Shown here one piece after another: positions 1 through 7,223 of a stretch of DNA of 15,260 bases; the stretch's first letter is position 1; each line of letters begins with the position of its first letter. The position numbers and the translations under genes were made by a program. The notes below the pieces were generated by a model. It did no database searches and was not told the origin of the DNA. It saw nothing but the letters and a program-made list of their open reading frames with translations. The DNA is from Chloromonas sp. AAM2 (Eukaryota > Chlorophyta > Chlorophyceae > Chlamydomonadales > Chlamydomonadaceae), in contig QAXH01005508.1 in assembly GCA_004335635.1 (NCBI GenBank), forward strand, positions 12,399 through 27,658. Reading direction: 5' to 3'.

Positions 1-392
1 TTGCCAAAATAATCATTGGCAAAAAAGAGAAACTTGAATCCGTTACTCATCATTCAGCCGAAGTTGGATCAAAAGTTGAAATTGGAGAGGGCACTTTTGT
101 TGCGTCTGGTGCAATGATTAACCCATTGGTTAAAATTGGCAAGGCAGTAATTATAAATACGGGAGCCATTGTTGAGCATGAATGTGAAATAGGAAACTTT
201 TCTCATATTGCTCCCGGATCAGTATTGGCAGGGAATGTGAAAGTGGGCGATCGATCGTTTATAGGGGCAAATGCTGTGATTAAAGAAGGCGTAGAAATCG
301 GGAAGGATGTAATTATTGGTGCAGGGACAGTAGTTTTGAAAGATGTGGCACATGGTAGTAAAGTTGTGGGTAATCCAAGCAGGTTAGTATGA
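1..392 (+). CDS. Left-handed beta-helix sugar acetyltransferase, NeuD/PglD/LegH type (5' partial)
   Basis: The reading frame is open from the first full codon (base 3) to TGA at 390-392, so the gene enters from upstream; the ATG at 114 is internal. About 129 residues are visible. They are built of repeated hexapeptides of the [LIV]-G-x-x type (VEIGEG, VKIGKA, CEIGNF, VKVGDR, VEIGKD), the hallmark of trimeric left-handed beta-helix acyltransferases. The segment around INTGAIVEHECEIG matches the PglD/NeuD region in which a His next to a Glu acts as catalytic base. The Rossmann-like N-terminal sugar-binding domain of this family would lie upstream of the window. Members N-acetylate UDP- or GDP-linked 4-amino-6-deoxy sugars (PglD, LegH) or O-acetylate sialic acid (NeuD). 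Next to neuB, a LegH or NeuD role is equally possible. The stop overlaps the neuB start by four bases (ATGA). Confidence 0.85.
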   Translation, partial: AKIIIGKKEKLESVTHHSAEVGSKVEIGEGTFVASGAMINPLVKIGKAVIINTGAIVEHECEIGNFSHIAPGSVLAGNVKVGDRSFIGANAVIKEGVEIGKDVIIGAGTVVLKDVAHGSKVVGNPSRLV

Positions 393-1417
393 AATTAGAT
401 AATGTACTTATTATTGCGGAAGCCGGAGTAAATCATAATGGTGATTTACAAAAAGCCATTGAGCTTATAGATGTTGCTTCAAAAGCGGGTGTGGACATTG
501 TTAAGTTCCAAACATTCAAAGCGGACAAAATTGTAAGTAAGGCGGCTAAAAAAGCAACCTATCAATTCGAAAACATGGCAGATGACGATGACAGCCAATA
601 TAACATGCTCAAATCCCTTGAATTGAGTGAAGAGGATCATGCAAGATTGGTTAAGGAGTGTAAAAAAAGAGGAATTCAATTTTTATCTACGGCTTTTGAT
701 TTAGATGGGATTGATTATTTAGATAATCTTAGGCTTCCTTTTTTTAAGAGCCCATCCGGAGAGATTACAAATTACCCATACTTGAAACGCTTAGCTAAAA
801 AAGGAAAACCGGTGATACTTTCTACTGGGATGGCAGATATGAAGGAAGTTAAAGCAGCTGTCGGTCTATTGATGAACAACGGGTTGGCTAAACAAGATAT
901 TACGGTTTTGCATTGTAATACCGAATATCCTACACCTATGGATGATGTGAATTTAAAAGCCATGAATACCATAGGTGATGAATTAGGGGTTCAAATTGGT
1001 TATTCTGATCATACCCTGGGTATTGAGGTTCCAATAGCGGCAGTTGCATTGGGAGCCAAAATCATTGAGAAACATTTTACTATGGATCGCAATTTACCGG
1101 GGCCTGACCATCGAGCATCTTTAGAACCGGATGAGCTTAAAGAAATGGTGTTAGCCATCAGAAATATTGAAAAAGCTATTTCTGGTAGCGGGAAAAAGGA
1201 ACCGAGTTCAAGTGAGCAAAAGAATATTGAATTGGCCAGAAAAAGTATTTACACAACCCGATCAATGAAAGCAGGGGAATTAATAAAAGAAGAAGATATA
1301 ATTTCGCTACGACCTGGAAATGGTATTTCCCCTATGGAATGGGAAAATGTAATTGGTAGAACTATATCTTGTGATTTAAATAAAAACGAAATTTTACTAA
1401 AAAAATATTTAGAATAA
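389..1417 (+). CDS. neuB: Nonulosonate synthase, NeuB family, probably legionaminic acid synthase LegI
   Basis: Condenses phosphoenolpyruvate with a released 2-epimerised N-acyl-hexosamine to form a nine-carbon nonulosonic acid in the cytoplasm. At 342 residues it has the full family length. An N-terminal TIM-barrel domain (about 1-265) begins with AEAGVNHNGD (10-19) and carries KFQTFK (39-44), SPSGEI (121-126) and LHCNTEYPTP (174-183). The two metal-binding histidines of NeuB enzymes correspond to H208 (in SDHT) and H229 (in EKHF). The C-terminal SAF/antifreeze-like domain (about 283-342) contains SLRPGNGISP with R308, the arginine that reaches into the partner's active site in the dimer. 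LHCNTEYPTP resembles LegI more than Neu5Ac synthases, and the downstream ptmE/ptmF/ptmA genes support legionaminic acid, but the exact stereoisomer cannot be fixed. The start overlaps the previous stop; the stop is one base before the ACP gene. Confidence 0.95.
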   Translation: MKLDNVLIIAEAGVNHNGDLQKAIELIDVASKAGVDIVKFQTFKADKIVSKAAKKATYQFENMADDDDSQYNMLKSLELSEEDHARLVKECKKRGIQFLSTAFDLDGIDYLDNLRLPFFKSPSGEITNYPYLKRLAKKGKPVILSTGMADMKEVKAAVGLLMNNGLAKQDITVLHCNTEYPTPMDDVNLKAMNTIGDELGVQIGYSDHTLGIEVPIAAVALGAKIIEKHFTMDRNLPGPDHRASLEPDELKEMVLAIRNIEKAISGSGKKEPSSSEQKNIELARKSIYTTRSMKAGELIKEEDIISLRPGNGISPMEWENVIGRTISCDLNKNEILLKKYLE

Positions 1418-1418
1418 T

Positions 1419-1649
1419 ATGGAGAATAGAGAAAAACTTTTGACCCTTATAAATGATGTACTGGAAAACAATGATCTAAATAAGATTGAATCACTTGAAC
1501 CCGAAGACAATTTAAGAGAAGATTTAGGTCTCGATTCCTTAGCTCTTGCAGAGCTAACTGTAAAAATTGAAAGTGAATTTGGTGTGGATATATTTGAGGA
1601 TGAGATTATAGAAACTGTAAATGAAGTAATAATAAAAACTAATGTATGA
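1419..1649 (+). CDS. Acyl carrier protein
   Basis: A 76-residue acidic protein of the size and pattern of acyl or peptidyl carrier proteins. The phosphopantetheine attachment site is the motif LGLDSLALAEL (36-46), with Ser40 the expected modified residue; the following helix (LTVKIESEFGVDI) is typical of helix II of ACPs. It should carry an acyl (or aminoacyl) group as a thioester after modification by a 4'-phosphopantetheinyl transferase encoded elsewhere. It starts one base after the neuB stop and overlaps the adenylating ligase gene by four bases (ATGA), so the two are probably translationally coupled and the ligase is the likely loader. It is most likely a dedicated carrier rather than the fatty-acid AcpP, because its neighbours are sugar genes. 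The identity of the acyl group is not visible. Confidence 0.92.
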   Translation: MENREKLLTLINDVLENNDLNKIESLEPEDNLREDLGLDSLALAELTVKIESEFGVDIFEDEIIETVNEVIIKTNV

Positions 1650-2854
1650 GTTTATTTTTTGCAGACATATCTGAAAACACTGAAATTACTTGGGAACTTG
1701 TTTTAAAGATTTTAAATGACCCAGAAAAAAATCTTTCCAAGCTTCCAGATCATGGTTACGTAATTTATTTTTTAAATCTACTCAACTCCCTTTTGCGAGG
1801 TGATTCTTTTACCCTTAATTATGATAGTTTAGATAAGCCAACCAAATATTTTAAAGAGAAAAAGTTTATTGAAGATACTGTTACACAGGAAAATTTATTT
1901 AGGCTAATTATAGATAAAAAAAATATATCAAAACTAGTACTAAATACATCTGGAACAACTGGTCAACCCAAAAAGATTACACATGAGCTTGAATCATTGA
2001 CTAGAAGAGTTAGGGCAAACTCTAAACACCAGGAGGACGTTTGGGGACTAGCATATGATCCTACTCACATGGCTGGCCTACAGGTATTTTTTCAAGCACT
2101 ATTTAATAAAAACCCGCTTATAAGATTATTTGATTTATCGAGAGAGCAAATCCATAATAGTATAAGTAGATATAATGTTACACATATTTCAGCTACCCCA
2201 ACATATTTTCGAATGTTGCTAGATAGAAATAGGTCTTTTGAATCGGTTAAAAGAATAACTACTGGTGGGGAAGGTTGCGACATGTCACTCGTAGAATCAC
2301 TTAAAGAGATGTACCCTAATGCTGAATTTAGGAATATTTATGCATCAACGGAGGCGGGGGCTCTTTTTGAATCAAATAGTGATGTATTTGAAGTTAAGGA
2401 GAAATCTCAGAATATGGTTAAAATCGAGAATGGGGAGTTATTAATTCACGAGGATTTACTTGCCAAAAGTATGAAATCGAATGGCGATTCTGAATTATGG
2501 TATTCAACTGGAGATTTAGTAGAAGTTGTAGATTATAAGCCATTTAAATTTCGTTTTATAGGGCGCAAAAATGAAATGATTAATGTAGGTGGGTATAAAG
2601 TTAATCCTGAAAAAGTAGAATCTGAAATTAATAAAGTGAAGGGTGTAAATGGTTCTAGGGTATATAGTAAAGAAAATAAGTTGATTGGAAAAGTAGTTTG
2701 TGCGGATGTTCAATTATCAGATCCCAAAGTTACTGAGAAACAAATAAGGAAATATTTAAAGGAAGGATTGCAAGAGTACGAGATACCAAGATTATATACT
2801 TTCGTTAATGAAATAGAAAAAACAAGAACTGGAAAATTGAAACGAAATGTCTAA
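1646..2854 (+). CDS. Compact adenylate-forming (ANL superfamily) acyl ligase, probable acyl-ACP synthetase
   Basis: Expected to activate a carboxylic acid with ATP as acyl-AMP and transfer it to a thiol, here probably the phosphopantetheine of the ACP encoded just before it. The ANL core motifs occur in order: the phosphate-binding loop LNTSGTTGQPKK (99-110), the A5 motif ASTEAG, the A7 motif YSTGDL with the ribose-binding Asp, the A8 hinge FIGRKNEMINVGGYKV (304-319), and the A10 motif with catalytic Lys397 in RTGKLKR near the C-terminus. The family usually has 500-600 residues; at 402 this one lacks most of the N-terminal subdomain ahead of the P-loop. All catalytic motifs are intact, so this looks like a natural compact form (as in some LuxE/OSB-CoA-ligase-like enzymes) rather than decay. 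It overlaps the ACP by four bases and the next gene by eight. The substrate acid cannot be read from the sequence. Confidence 0.9.
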   Translation: MSLFFADISENTEITWELVLKILNDPEKNLSKLPDHGYVIYFLNLLNSLLRGDSFTLNYDSLDKPTKYFKEKKFIEDTVTQENLFRLIIDKKNISKLVLNTSGTTGQPKKITHELESLTRRVRANSKHQEDVWGLAYDPTHMAGLQVFFQALFNKNPLIRLFDLSREQIHNSISRYNVTHISATPTYFRMLLDRNRSFESVKRITTGGEGCDMSLVESLKEMYPNAEFRNIYASTEAGALFESNSDVFEVKEKSQNMVKIENGELLIHEDLLAKSMKSNGDSELWYSTGDLVEVVDYKPFKFRFIGRKNEMINVGGYKVNPEKVESEINKVKGVNGSRVYSKENKLIGKVVCADVQLSDPKVTEKQIRKYLKEGLQEYEIPRLYTFVNEIEKTRTGKLKRNV

Positions 2855-3575
2855 AACTTACTTTATAACCGGAGTTTCAAAAGGATTAGGATTAGAAATA
2901 ACAAGATCAATATTACAAAATGGAGGGATTGTATATGGTATTAGCAGAACTACTACTAAAGGATTGCAAAGTCTAACTTCTGATTACCCTAAGACGTTTT
3001 TTCACAAAGAATTTGACTTGAATAAGCCAGAGTATGTAAAAAAAGAATTATTTAATGATTTTATTAGTCTAAATATACCTTTACATGGATTTATTAATAA
3101 TGCAGCAATTGCTTATGATGATATAATTACTAATGCAAACATTGGTCCATTAGAAAAAATGTTTCGAGTAAATGTTATATCTCCCATTATCGTAACAAAA
3201 AATGTTATAAGGAATATGTTGCTACATGAAAATGATGGAAGTATTATTCATATTTCATCTATAAGCGTTCATACCGGCTACAAAGGTTTATCAATGTATG
3301 CATCAACAAAAGGTGCTTTGGAAGCCTTTTCGAAAAATACTGCAAGAGAATGGGGAAGTAAGAAAATACGATCGAATTGTATTGTTGCAGGATTTATGGA
3401 AACAAATATGAGTTCGGGTCTTTCAGACGATCAAAAGGGTAGAATTTATAAAAGAACATCTCTCAAAAAACCTACAGAAATTATCTCAGTTGCAAACACA
3501 GTAAATTTTCTACTATCTGAAAAGTCTAACTCGATAACAGGCCAGAATATATTTGTAGACTCAGGAACTATTTGA
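2847..3575 (+). CDS. Short-chain dehydrogenase/reductase, FabG-like
   Basis: A classical SDR of 242 residues. The cofactor motif TGVSKGLG (8-15) opens the Rossmann fold, followed by NNAA (84-87), N109, and the catalytic S138, Y151 and K155 (YASTK). The C-terminal ITGQNIFVDSG pattern is typical of the FabG/3-oxoacyl-ACP reductase branch. The likely reaction is NAD(P)H-dependent reduction of a keto group. Its position directly after an ACP and an acyl ligase, with an eight-base overlap, suggests it makes or modifies a hydroxyacyl-ACP, for example a 3-hydroxyacyl group for N-acylation of the nonulosonate. The alternative is that it acts on a sugar, as many SDRs in polysaccharide loci do. It is distinct from the second SDR (ptmA) at the end of the block. 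Confidence 0.9.
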   Translation: MSKTYFITGVSKGLGLEITRSILQNGGIVYGISRTTTKGLQSLTSDYPKTFFHKEFDLNKPEYVKKELFNDFISLNIPLHGFINNAAIAYDDIITNANIGPLEKMFRVNVISPIIVTKNVIRNMLLHENDGSIIHISSISVHTGYKGLSMYASTKGALEAFSKNTAREWGSKKIRSNCIVAGFMETNMSSGLSDDQKGRIYKRTSLKKPTEIISVANTVNFLLSEKSNSITGQNIFVDSGTI

Positions 3576-3576
3576 A

Positions 3577-4353
3577 ATGATTAGAAGAGTTGAATTAAAG
3601 GATATACCACAGATTATTAATATGTATAAAAATATATTTGATCTGGATATAGATGAAAATTTGTATAACTATTGGTATTTCAATAAAGAATTCGATGAAT
3701 ATGATTCTTTTGTTTATATGCAAAATGGAGAAGTATTAGGGCATAATGCACTGATCAGAAAGCAGTATAAAATAAATAATGAATTAGTATTAATAGCTCT
3801 GTCTTCAGGAGGAATGGTAAAACCGACTAGTTCAGGAATATTTTATAAAATACTTAACAGTTCGTTTGACCTATGTGAGTGCGATGCTGTAGTAGCTTTT
3901 CCTAATAAAAACTCTTTGGGTTTTTTTAAAAGGCTACTCAAATTTGATGAAATCGGGAATACTTATTTTTTTACTGAAAAAGAAATAAAGTTAAATGACA
4001 ATTTATTAGAAACTAAGATGCGACGCATTGATAAATTTTTCAAATGGAGAATCAATGATAATCCAGAAGCTGCCTACGAGACTTTTGAGGATAAAGACTT
4101 AAAAATCGTTACGAAAGCATATTTAGATAGTGATTTAGATATAATATATAGTAATTGTTTTGATCAGAGTTTCATTGATTTTGTTAATAATAAACTACTG
4201 GAGTATAAGCGTATTAATATTGTTCATTGGAACAAAAAATATGTAGAATCATTAGGATTTAGGGAATCTTCTCGATACAACAGTTTTGTACTTAAGGGCA
4301 ATATTGATATAAATGATTTCCAATTTCAAATGATTGATAGCGACGTTTTTTAA
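3577..4353 (+). CDS. GNAT-like acyltransferase, candidate sugar N-acyltransferase
   Basis: A 258-residue protein with a GNAT-like layout. The opening IRRVELKDIPQIINMYKNIF is typical of beta1-alpha1. Next comes a central strand with GEVLGHNALI (51-60), then GGMVKPTSSGIFYKIL (78-93) where motif A should lie, and then the AFPNKNSLGFF element (107-117). FFKWRINDNPEAAYE (154-168) resembles the aromatic-WR-x-x-x-x-P element I recall in a family of GNATs common in surface-polysaccharide loci. The acyl-donor loop, normally R/Q-x-x-G-x-G/A, is degenerate here (PTSSGI), so the donor may not be a standard CoA thioester. Following ACP, ligase and SDR genes by one base, it is the best candidate to transfer the acyl group from ACP to an amino sugar. 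The family assignment is moderate and the substrate is inferred. Confidence 0.7.
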   Translation: MIRRVELKDIPQIINMYKNIFDLDIDENLYNYWYFNKEFDEYDSFVYMQNGEVLGHNALIRKQYKINNELVLIALSSGGMVKPTSSGIFYKILNSSFDLCECDAVVAFPNKNSLGFFKRLLKFDEIGNTYFFTEKEIKLNDNLLETKMRRIDKFFKWRINDNPEAAYETFEDKDLKIVTKAYLDSDLDIIYSNCFDQSFIDFVNNKLLEYKRINIVHWNKKYVESLGFRESSRYNSFVLKGNIDINDFQFQMIDSDVF

Positions 4354-4355
4354 AA

Positions 4356-5510
4356 ATGAAAATATTATCTTTTACTTCAATTAGATCAGATTATGACTTA
4401 CTACATGATTTATATGTATTATTAGATGAAGATTCATCAATAGATTTTCAACTAATAGTAAGTGGTGCTCATCTTTCTAGTTCTTATGGAAAAACCATTG
4501 ATAACATTAGAGAAGATGGTTTCAATATACTTGCTGAAATAGAAACATTAATTGATTCCGATTCCAATAGTTCTAGGCTTAAAACAGCGAGCATTTTTTT
4601 TCAAAATGCCATAGATACTGTAAATAAGTTTAATCCAGATCTAATTTTATTCGTAGGGGATCGAGAAGATGCAATCGTAATACCTATCATTGCCTCATAT
4701 TTAAAAATCCCAACGATTCATTTTTATGGAGGTGATCATGTAAAAGATGGCAATGTGGATAACCCTATCAGAAATGCTTCATCTAAATTAGCTAGTGTAC
4801 ATTTTGTTACACTTGATGAACATAAAAGAAGGCTAATTAAAATGGGTGAGAAATCAGAAAGGGTTCATGTTGTTGGAAATATATCTTTAGATAAACTCAA
4901 AAACTTTCAACCAGTAAGTAGAACTGAACTTACTAGATATTTTTCATTAAAATCGCTTCCTAATCAATATGCTTTATTGATTTTTCATCCAATTCTATCA
5001 GAAATTGAAAGATCAGCTGAAGATTTTAAAAATATTATTAAGGCACTAAGAGATTTAGGTATATTTACGTTCTGTAGTTATCCAAACACAGATGCAGGCA
5101 ATCGTAAAATTATTAATGTAATTGATCAAAATACTAAAAATAGCAATTTTATCTCTTATAAGAATTTACCTAGAAATATGTTTTTGAGTCTATATTATTA
5201 CTCAAGCTTTATTATGGGTAATTCTTCTACGGGTATTTTAGAAGCAGCCAGTTTTAAGAAACCTGCTATAAATGTCGGAAAAAGACAAGTAGGTAGATAT
5301 GCAGATGATAATGTAGTTTTCTGTGATGGCGACCATAATGCTATTATTGGAGCGATAGAAAAAATTAGTTCTGATACTTTTAGCAAAAAAATAGCAAATC
5401 TTGAAAATTCTTATGGTGATGGCAACAGTGCCAAAAAAGCTTATGAATTGATAAAAGAAATTGATTTCAAAGAATATTTATTAAAAACTGAAGATCCCTT
5501 AGAATTGTGA
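4356..5510 (+). CDS. neuC: Hydrolysing NDP-sugar 2-epimerase, NeuC/LegG family
   Basis: Catalyses combined 2-epimerisation and hydrolysis of an NDP-N-acyl-hexosamine, releasing the free ManNAc-type sugar that NeuB uses. It has 384 residues, normal for the family, in two Rossmann-like domains (GT-B fold). Recognisable motifs are TSIRSDYDLL (7-16; the family's R-x-D-Y/F entry), GDRED (101-105), GGDHVKDGNVDNPIRNASSK (125-144; equivalent to the usual GGD-x-T-x-G-x-x-D-x-x-R), HP (211-212), GNSSTG (288-293) and the nucleotide-binding INVGKRQVGR (305-314). Given the ptmE gene nearby, the natural substrate may be GDP-2,4-diacetamido-2,4,6-trideoxyglucose as for C. jejuni LegG, but UDP-GlcNAc cannot be excluded. 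The gene is AT-rich like the four genes before it and unlike the deacetylase gene after it. Confidence 0.93.
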   Translation: MKILSFTSIRSDYDLLHDLYVLLDEDSSIDFQLIVSGAHLSSSYGKTIDNIREDGFNILAEIETLIDSDSNSSRLKTASIFFQNAIDTVNKFNPDLILFVGDREDAIVIPIIASYLKIPTIHFYGGDHVKDGNVDNPIRNASSKLASVHFVTLDEHKRRLIKMGEKSERVHVVGNISLDKLKNFQPVSRTELTRYFSLKSLPNQYALLIFHPILSEIERSAEDFKNIIKALRDLGIFTFCSYPNTDAGNRKIINVIDQNTKNSNFISYKNLPRNMFLSLYYYSSFIMGNSSTGILEAASFKKPAINVGKRQVGRYADDNVVFCDGDHNAIIGAIEKISSDTFSKKIANLENSYGDGNSAKKAYELIKEIDFKEYLLKTEDPLEL

Positions 5511-6187
5511 AAAAAATACTAATAATATCTGCCCATCCCGATGATGAAACCCTAGGTGCTGGGGGAACACTTTTACGGCATAAGAAACAAGACGATTCAA
5601 TTACTTGGTTAATAGTAACTAATATTTCCACGGATCATGGATTTAAAGAAGAAAGGGTATCAAGCAGGCAGGCAGAAATACAACAAGTTTCTGAGATGTA
5701 TGGTTTTAATGAAACGATCAAATTGGATTATCCTACTATGAGTCTTAGCTCTTCAACACTGCAAGCTCTAATTGGAGATATTTCTGATATTGTGCAGAAA
5801 GTTAAACCTCATACAATCTATACTATGAATAGGTCCGATGCTCACTCTGATCACCGAATAATATTCGATGCAGTTTTGGCTTGTACCAAATCATTTCGAT
5901 ATCCATATATTAGGGATGTTTTAATGTATGAATGTATTTCTGAAACAGAATTTGCACCGGCTTTACCGGAAAAAGTTTTTCAACCCAATTGCTTTGTGGA
6001 TATAAGTAACGAGATGGAAGAAAAAATTAAGATTATGAACGTATTTGAATCAGAGGTGGGTAAGCACCCATTTCCTCGTTCCGAAAGAAACATGCGAGCA
6101 TTGGCCACATTTCGGGGAGCAATGGCCGGAATAGAATATGCCGAAGCATTTCAAATTTTAAAAAATTATCGCTTTGAGACATTATAA
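5507..6187 (+). CDS. PIG-L/LmbE-type zinc-dependent deacetylase
   Basis: A member of the family that removes N-acetyl groups from GlcNAc-type substrates (PIG-L, MshB, BshB). The start is GTG at 5507, overlapping the neuC stop by four bases (GTGA). It must lie here because the zinc motif AHPDDE occupies residues 9-14. The second metal element is DAHSDH (111-116), with H116 the likely third zinc ligand and D12 the likely catalytic base. The 226-residue length is usual. Between neuC and ptmE it probably de-acetylates a pathway sugar or nucleotide sugar, or trims the finished nonulosonate; it could free an amine for the acyl group delivered by the ACP module. Its base composition is clearly richer in G+C than neuC, for example 31 of 60 bases at 6061-6120, suggesting a different source. 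Confidence 0.9.
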   Translation: MKKILIISAHPDDETLGAGGTLLRHKKQDDSITWLIVTNISTDHGFKEERVSSRQAEIQQVSEMYGFNETIKLDYPTMSLSSSTLQALIGDISDIVQKVKPHTIYTMNRSDAHSDHRIIFDAVLACTKSFRYPYIRDVLMYECISETEFAPALPEKVFQPNCFVDISNEMEEKIKIMNVFESEVGKHPFPRSERNMRALATFRGAMAGIEYAEAFQILKNYRFETL

Positions 6188-7223
6188 AGAACATTTAATA
6201 CTATCAGGAACATCCATTCGGGAAGCACTGAGTGTATTGGATAAATTGGCTAAGGATGCTATCTCGTTTGTCGTAGATGAGCATGACAAGCTAATTGGTT
6301 CATTAACAGATGGAGATATTCGTAGAGGGCTTATTCAAGGAGTTGAGCTAGAACAGCCAGTTGATGATATTATTCAATCTAATCCAAGATTTATAAGGAA
6401 AGGAGATCGGGATATTAAAAAGGTAATCGAGTACAGGGAAAATGATTTTAAGATTATCCCTATTCTTGATAAATCTAATCGCATTGTAAATGTGATAAAT
6501 TTTGGAGAGTTAAAATCCTACCTACCGGTTGATGTAGTTGTCATGGCAGGAGGAAAAGGAACACGATTATGGCCTATGACTGAAAACACTCCTAAACCTC
6601 TTTTGAAGGTTGGTGAAAAACCAATCTTAGAACACAACATACAAAGATTATCTCTTTTTGGAATGGATGATTTCTGGATTTCCGTGAATTACCTGGGAGA
6701 ACATATTGAGGAATACTTCGGCAATGGTAATCATAAGAACCTGAATATTGATTACGTAAGGGAAACTGAACCGATGGGAACCATCGGTTCAGTTTCCAAA
6801 ATTGATAATTTTATCCATGATTATGTATTGGTAACTAATTCAGACATTTTAACCAATTTGGATTACGAGGATTTTTTCCTTCGGTTTAAGGAAAAGGATG
6901 CCGATTTTGCGGTGGTAACTATTCCCTATAAAGTGGATGTTCCCTATGCGGTGTTGGAAACGACAAACAACCACGTAATGAGTTTCAAAGAAAAGCCGAC
7001 TTATACTTATTATTCCAATGGGGGCATTTATCTAATGAAGCGGGAAATAACGGATCGAATTCCTGAAAACTCTTTTTACGATACCACTGATTTAATGGAA
7101 GAACTTATCTCAGACGGTAAGAAAGTGTTGTCGTATCCTCTGTCCGGTTATTGGTTGGATATAGGAAAGCCGGAAGATTTTGAAAAAGCACAAGAAGACA
7201 TTAAGACCATAAAATTTTCATGA
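6174..7223 (+). CDS. ptmE: CBS-domain nucleotidyltransferase, GlcN-1-phosphate guanylyltransferase PtmE
   Basis: In the C. jejuni legionaminic acid route PtmE makes the GDP-linked amino sugar from glucosamine 1-phosphate. The N-terminal part (about 8-115) is a CBS pair, with SFVVDEHDKLIGSLTDGDIR (31-50) the clearest repeat. The nucleotidyltransferase domain starts at VVVMAGGKGTRLWP (121-134), followed by KP (141-142), ETEPMGT (197-203) and the metal-binding TNSD (221-224); GYWLDIGKPEDF lies near the C-terminus. The start is the TTG at 6174, overlapping the deacetylase by 14 bases. The in-frame stop at 6159 and the absence of an ATG before residue 124 leave only TTG, or rare ATT/ATC codons just upstream, as starts. 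A perfect 17-bp inverted repeat lies inside codons 196-208. The stop overlaps the next ATG. Confidence 0.9.
   Translation: MRHYKEHLILSGTSIREALSVLDKLAKDAISFVVDEHDKLIGSLTDGDIRRGLIQGVELEQPVDDIIQSNPRFIRKGDRDIKKVIEYRENDFKIIPILDKSNRIVNVINFGELKSYLPVDVVVMAGGKGTRLWPMTENTPKPLLKVGEKPILEHNIQRLSLFGMDDFWISVNYLGEHIEEYFGNGNHKNLNIDYVRETEPMGTIGSVSKIDNFIHDYVLVTNSDILTNLDYEDFFLRFKEKDADFAVVTIPYKVDVPYAVLETTNNHVMSFKEKPTYTYYSNGGIYLMKREITDRIPENSFYDTTDLMEELISDGKKVLSYPLSGYWLDIGKPEDFEKAQEDIKTIKFS
6761..6797. repeat. Perfect 17-bp inverted repeat with 3-base loop inside ptmE
   Basis: The left arm GGAAACTGAACCGATGG (6761-6777) is the exact reverse complement of the right arm CCATCGGTTCAGTTTCC (6781-6797), separated by GAA. 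It falls in codons 196-208 of ptmE, in the conserved E-x-x-P-L-G-T-A-G-type sugar-nucleotide loop. No T-run follows on either strand, so it is not a standard intrinsic terminator. In RNA it would form a strong stem-loop. Confidence 0.97.

Noticed and set aside
247..258. Palindromic GCGATCGATCG near 248
   Set aside because: Short, in coding sequence, and with no repeat elsewhere that I found; no reason to call it a site.
114..392. ATG at 114 as the start of the acetyltransferase
   Set aside because: The same frame is open and hexapeptide-rich back to base 3, so the gene begins before the window.
479..972. Minus-strand open frames (479-679 and 772-972) within neuB
   Set aside because: They lie wholly inside a well-supported gene on the other strand and show no recognisable domain.
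2092..2713. Minus-strand open frames (2092-2283 and 2516-2713) in the acyl ligase gene
   Set aside because: Antisense to conserved ANL motifs; composition is that of reverse-complemented AT-rich coding DNA.
5198..5386. Minus-strand open frame inside neuC
   Set aside because: Antisense to the conserved GNSSTG and GKRQVGR region; no family recognised.
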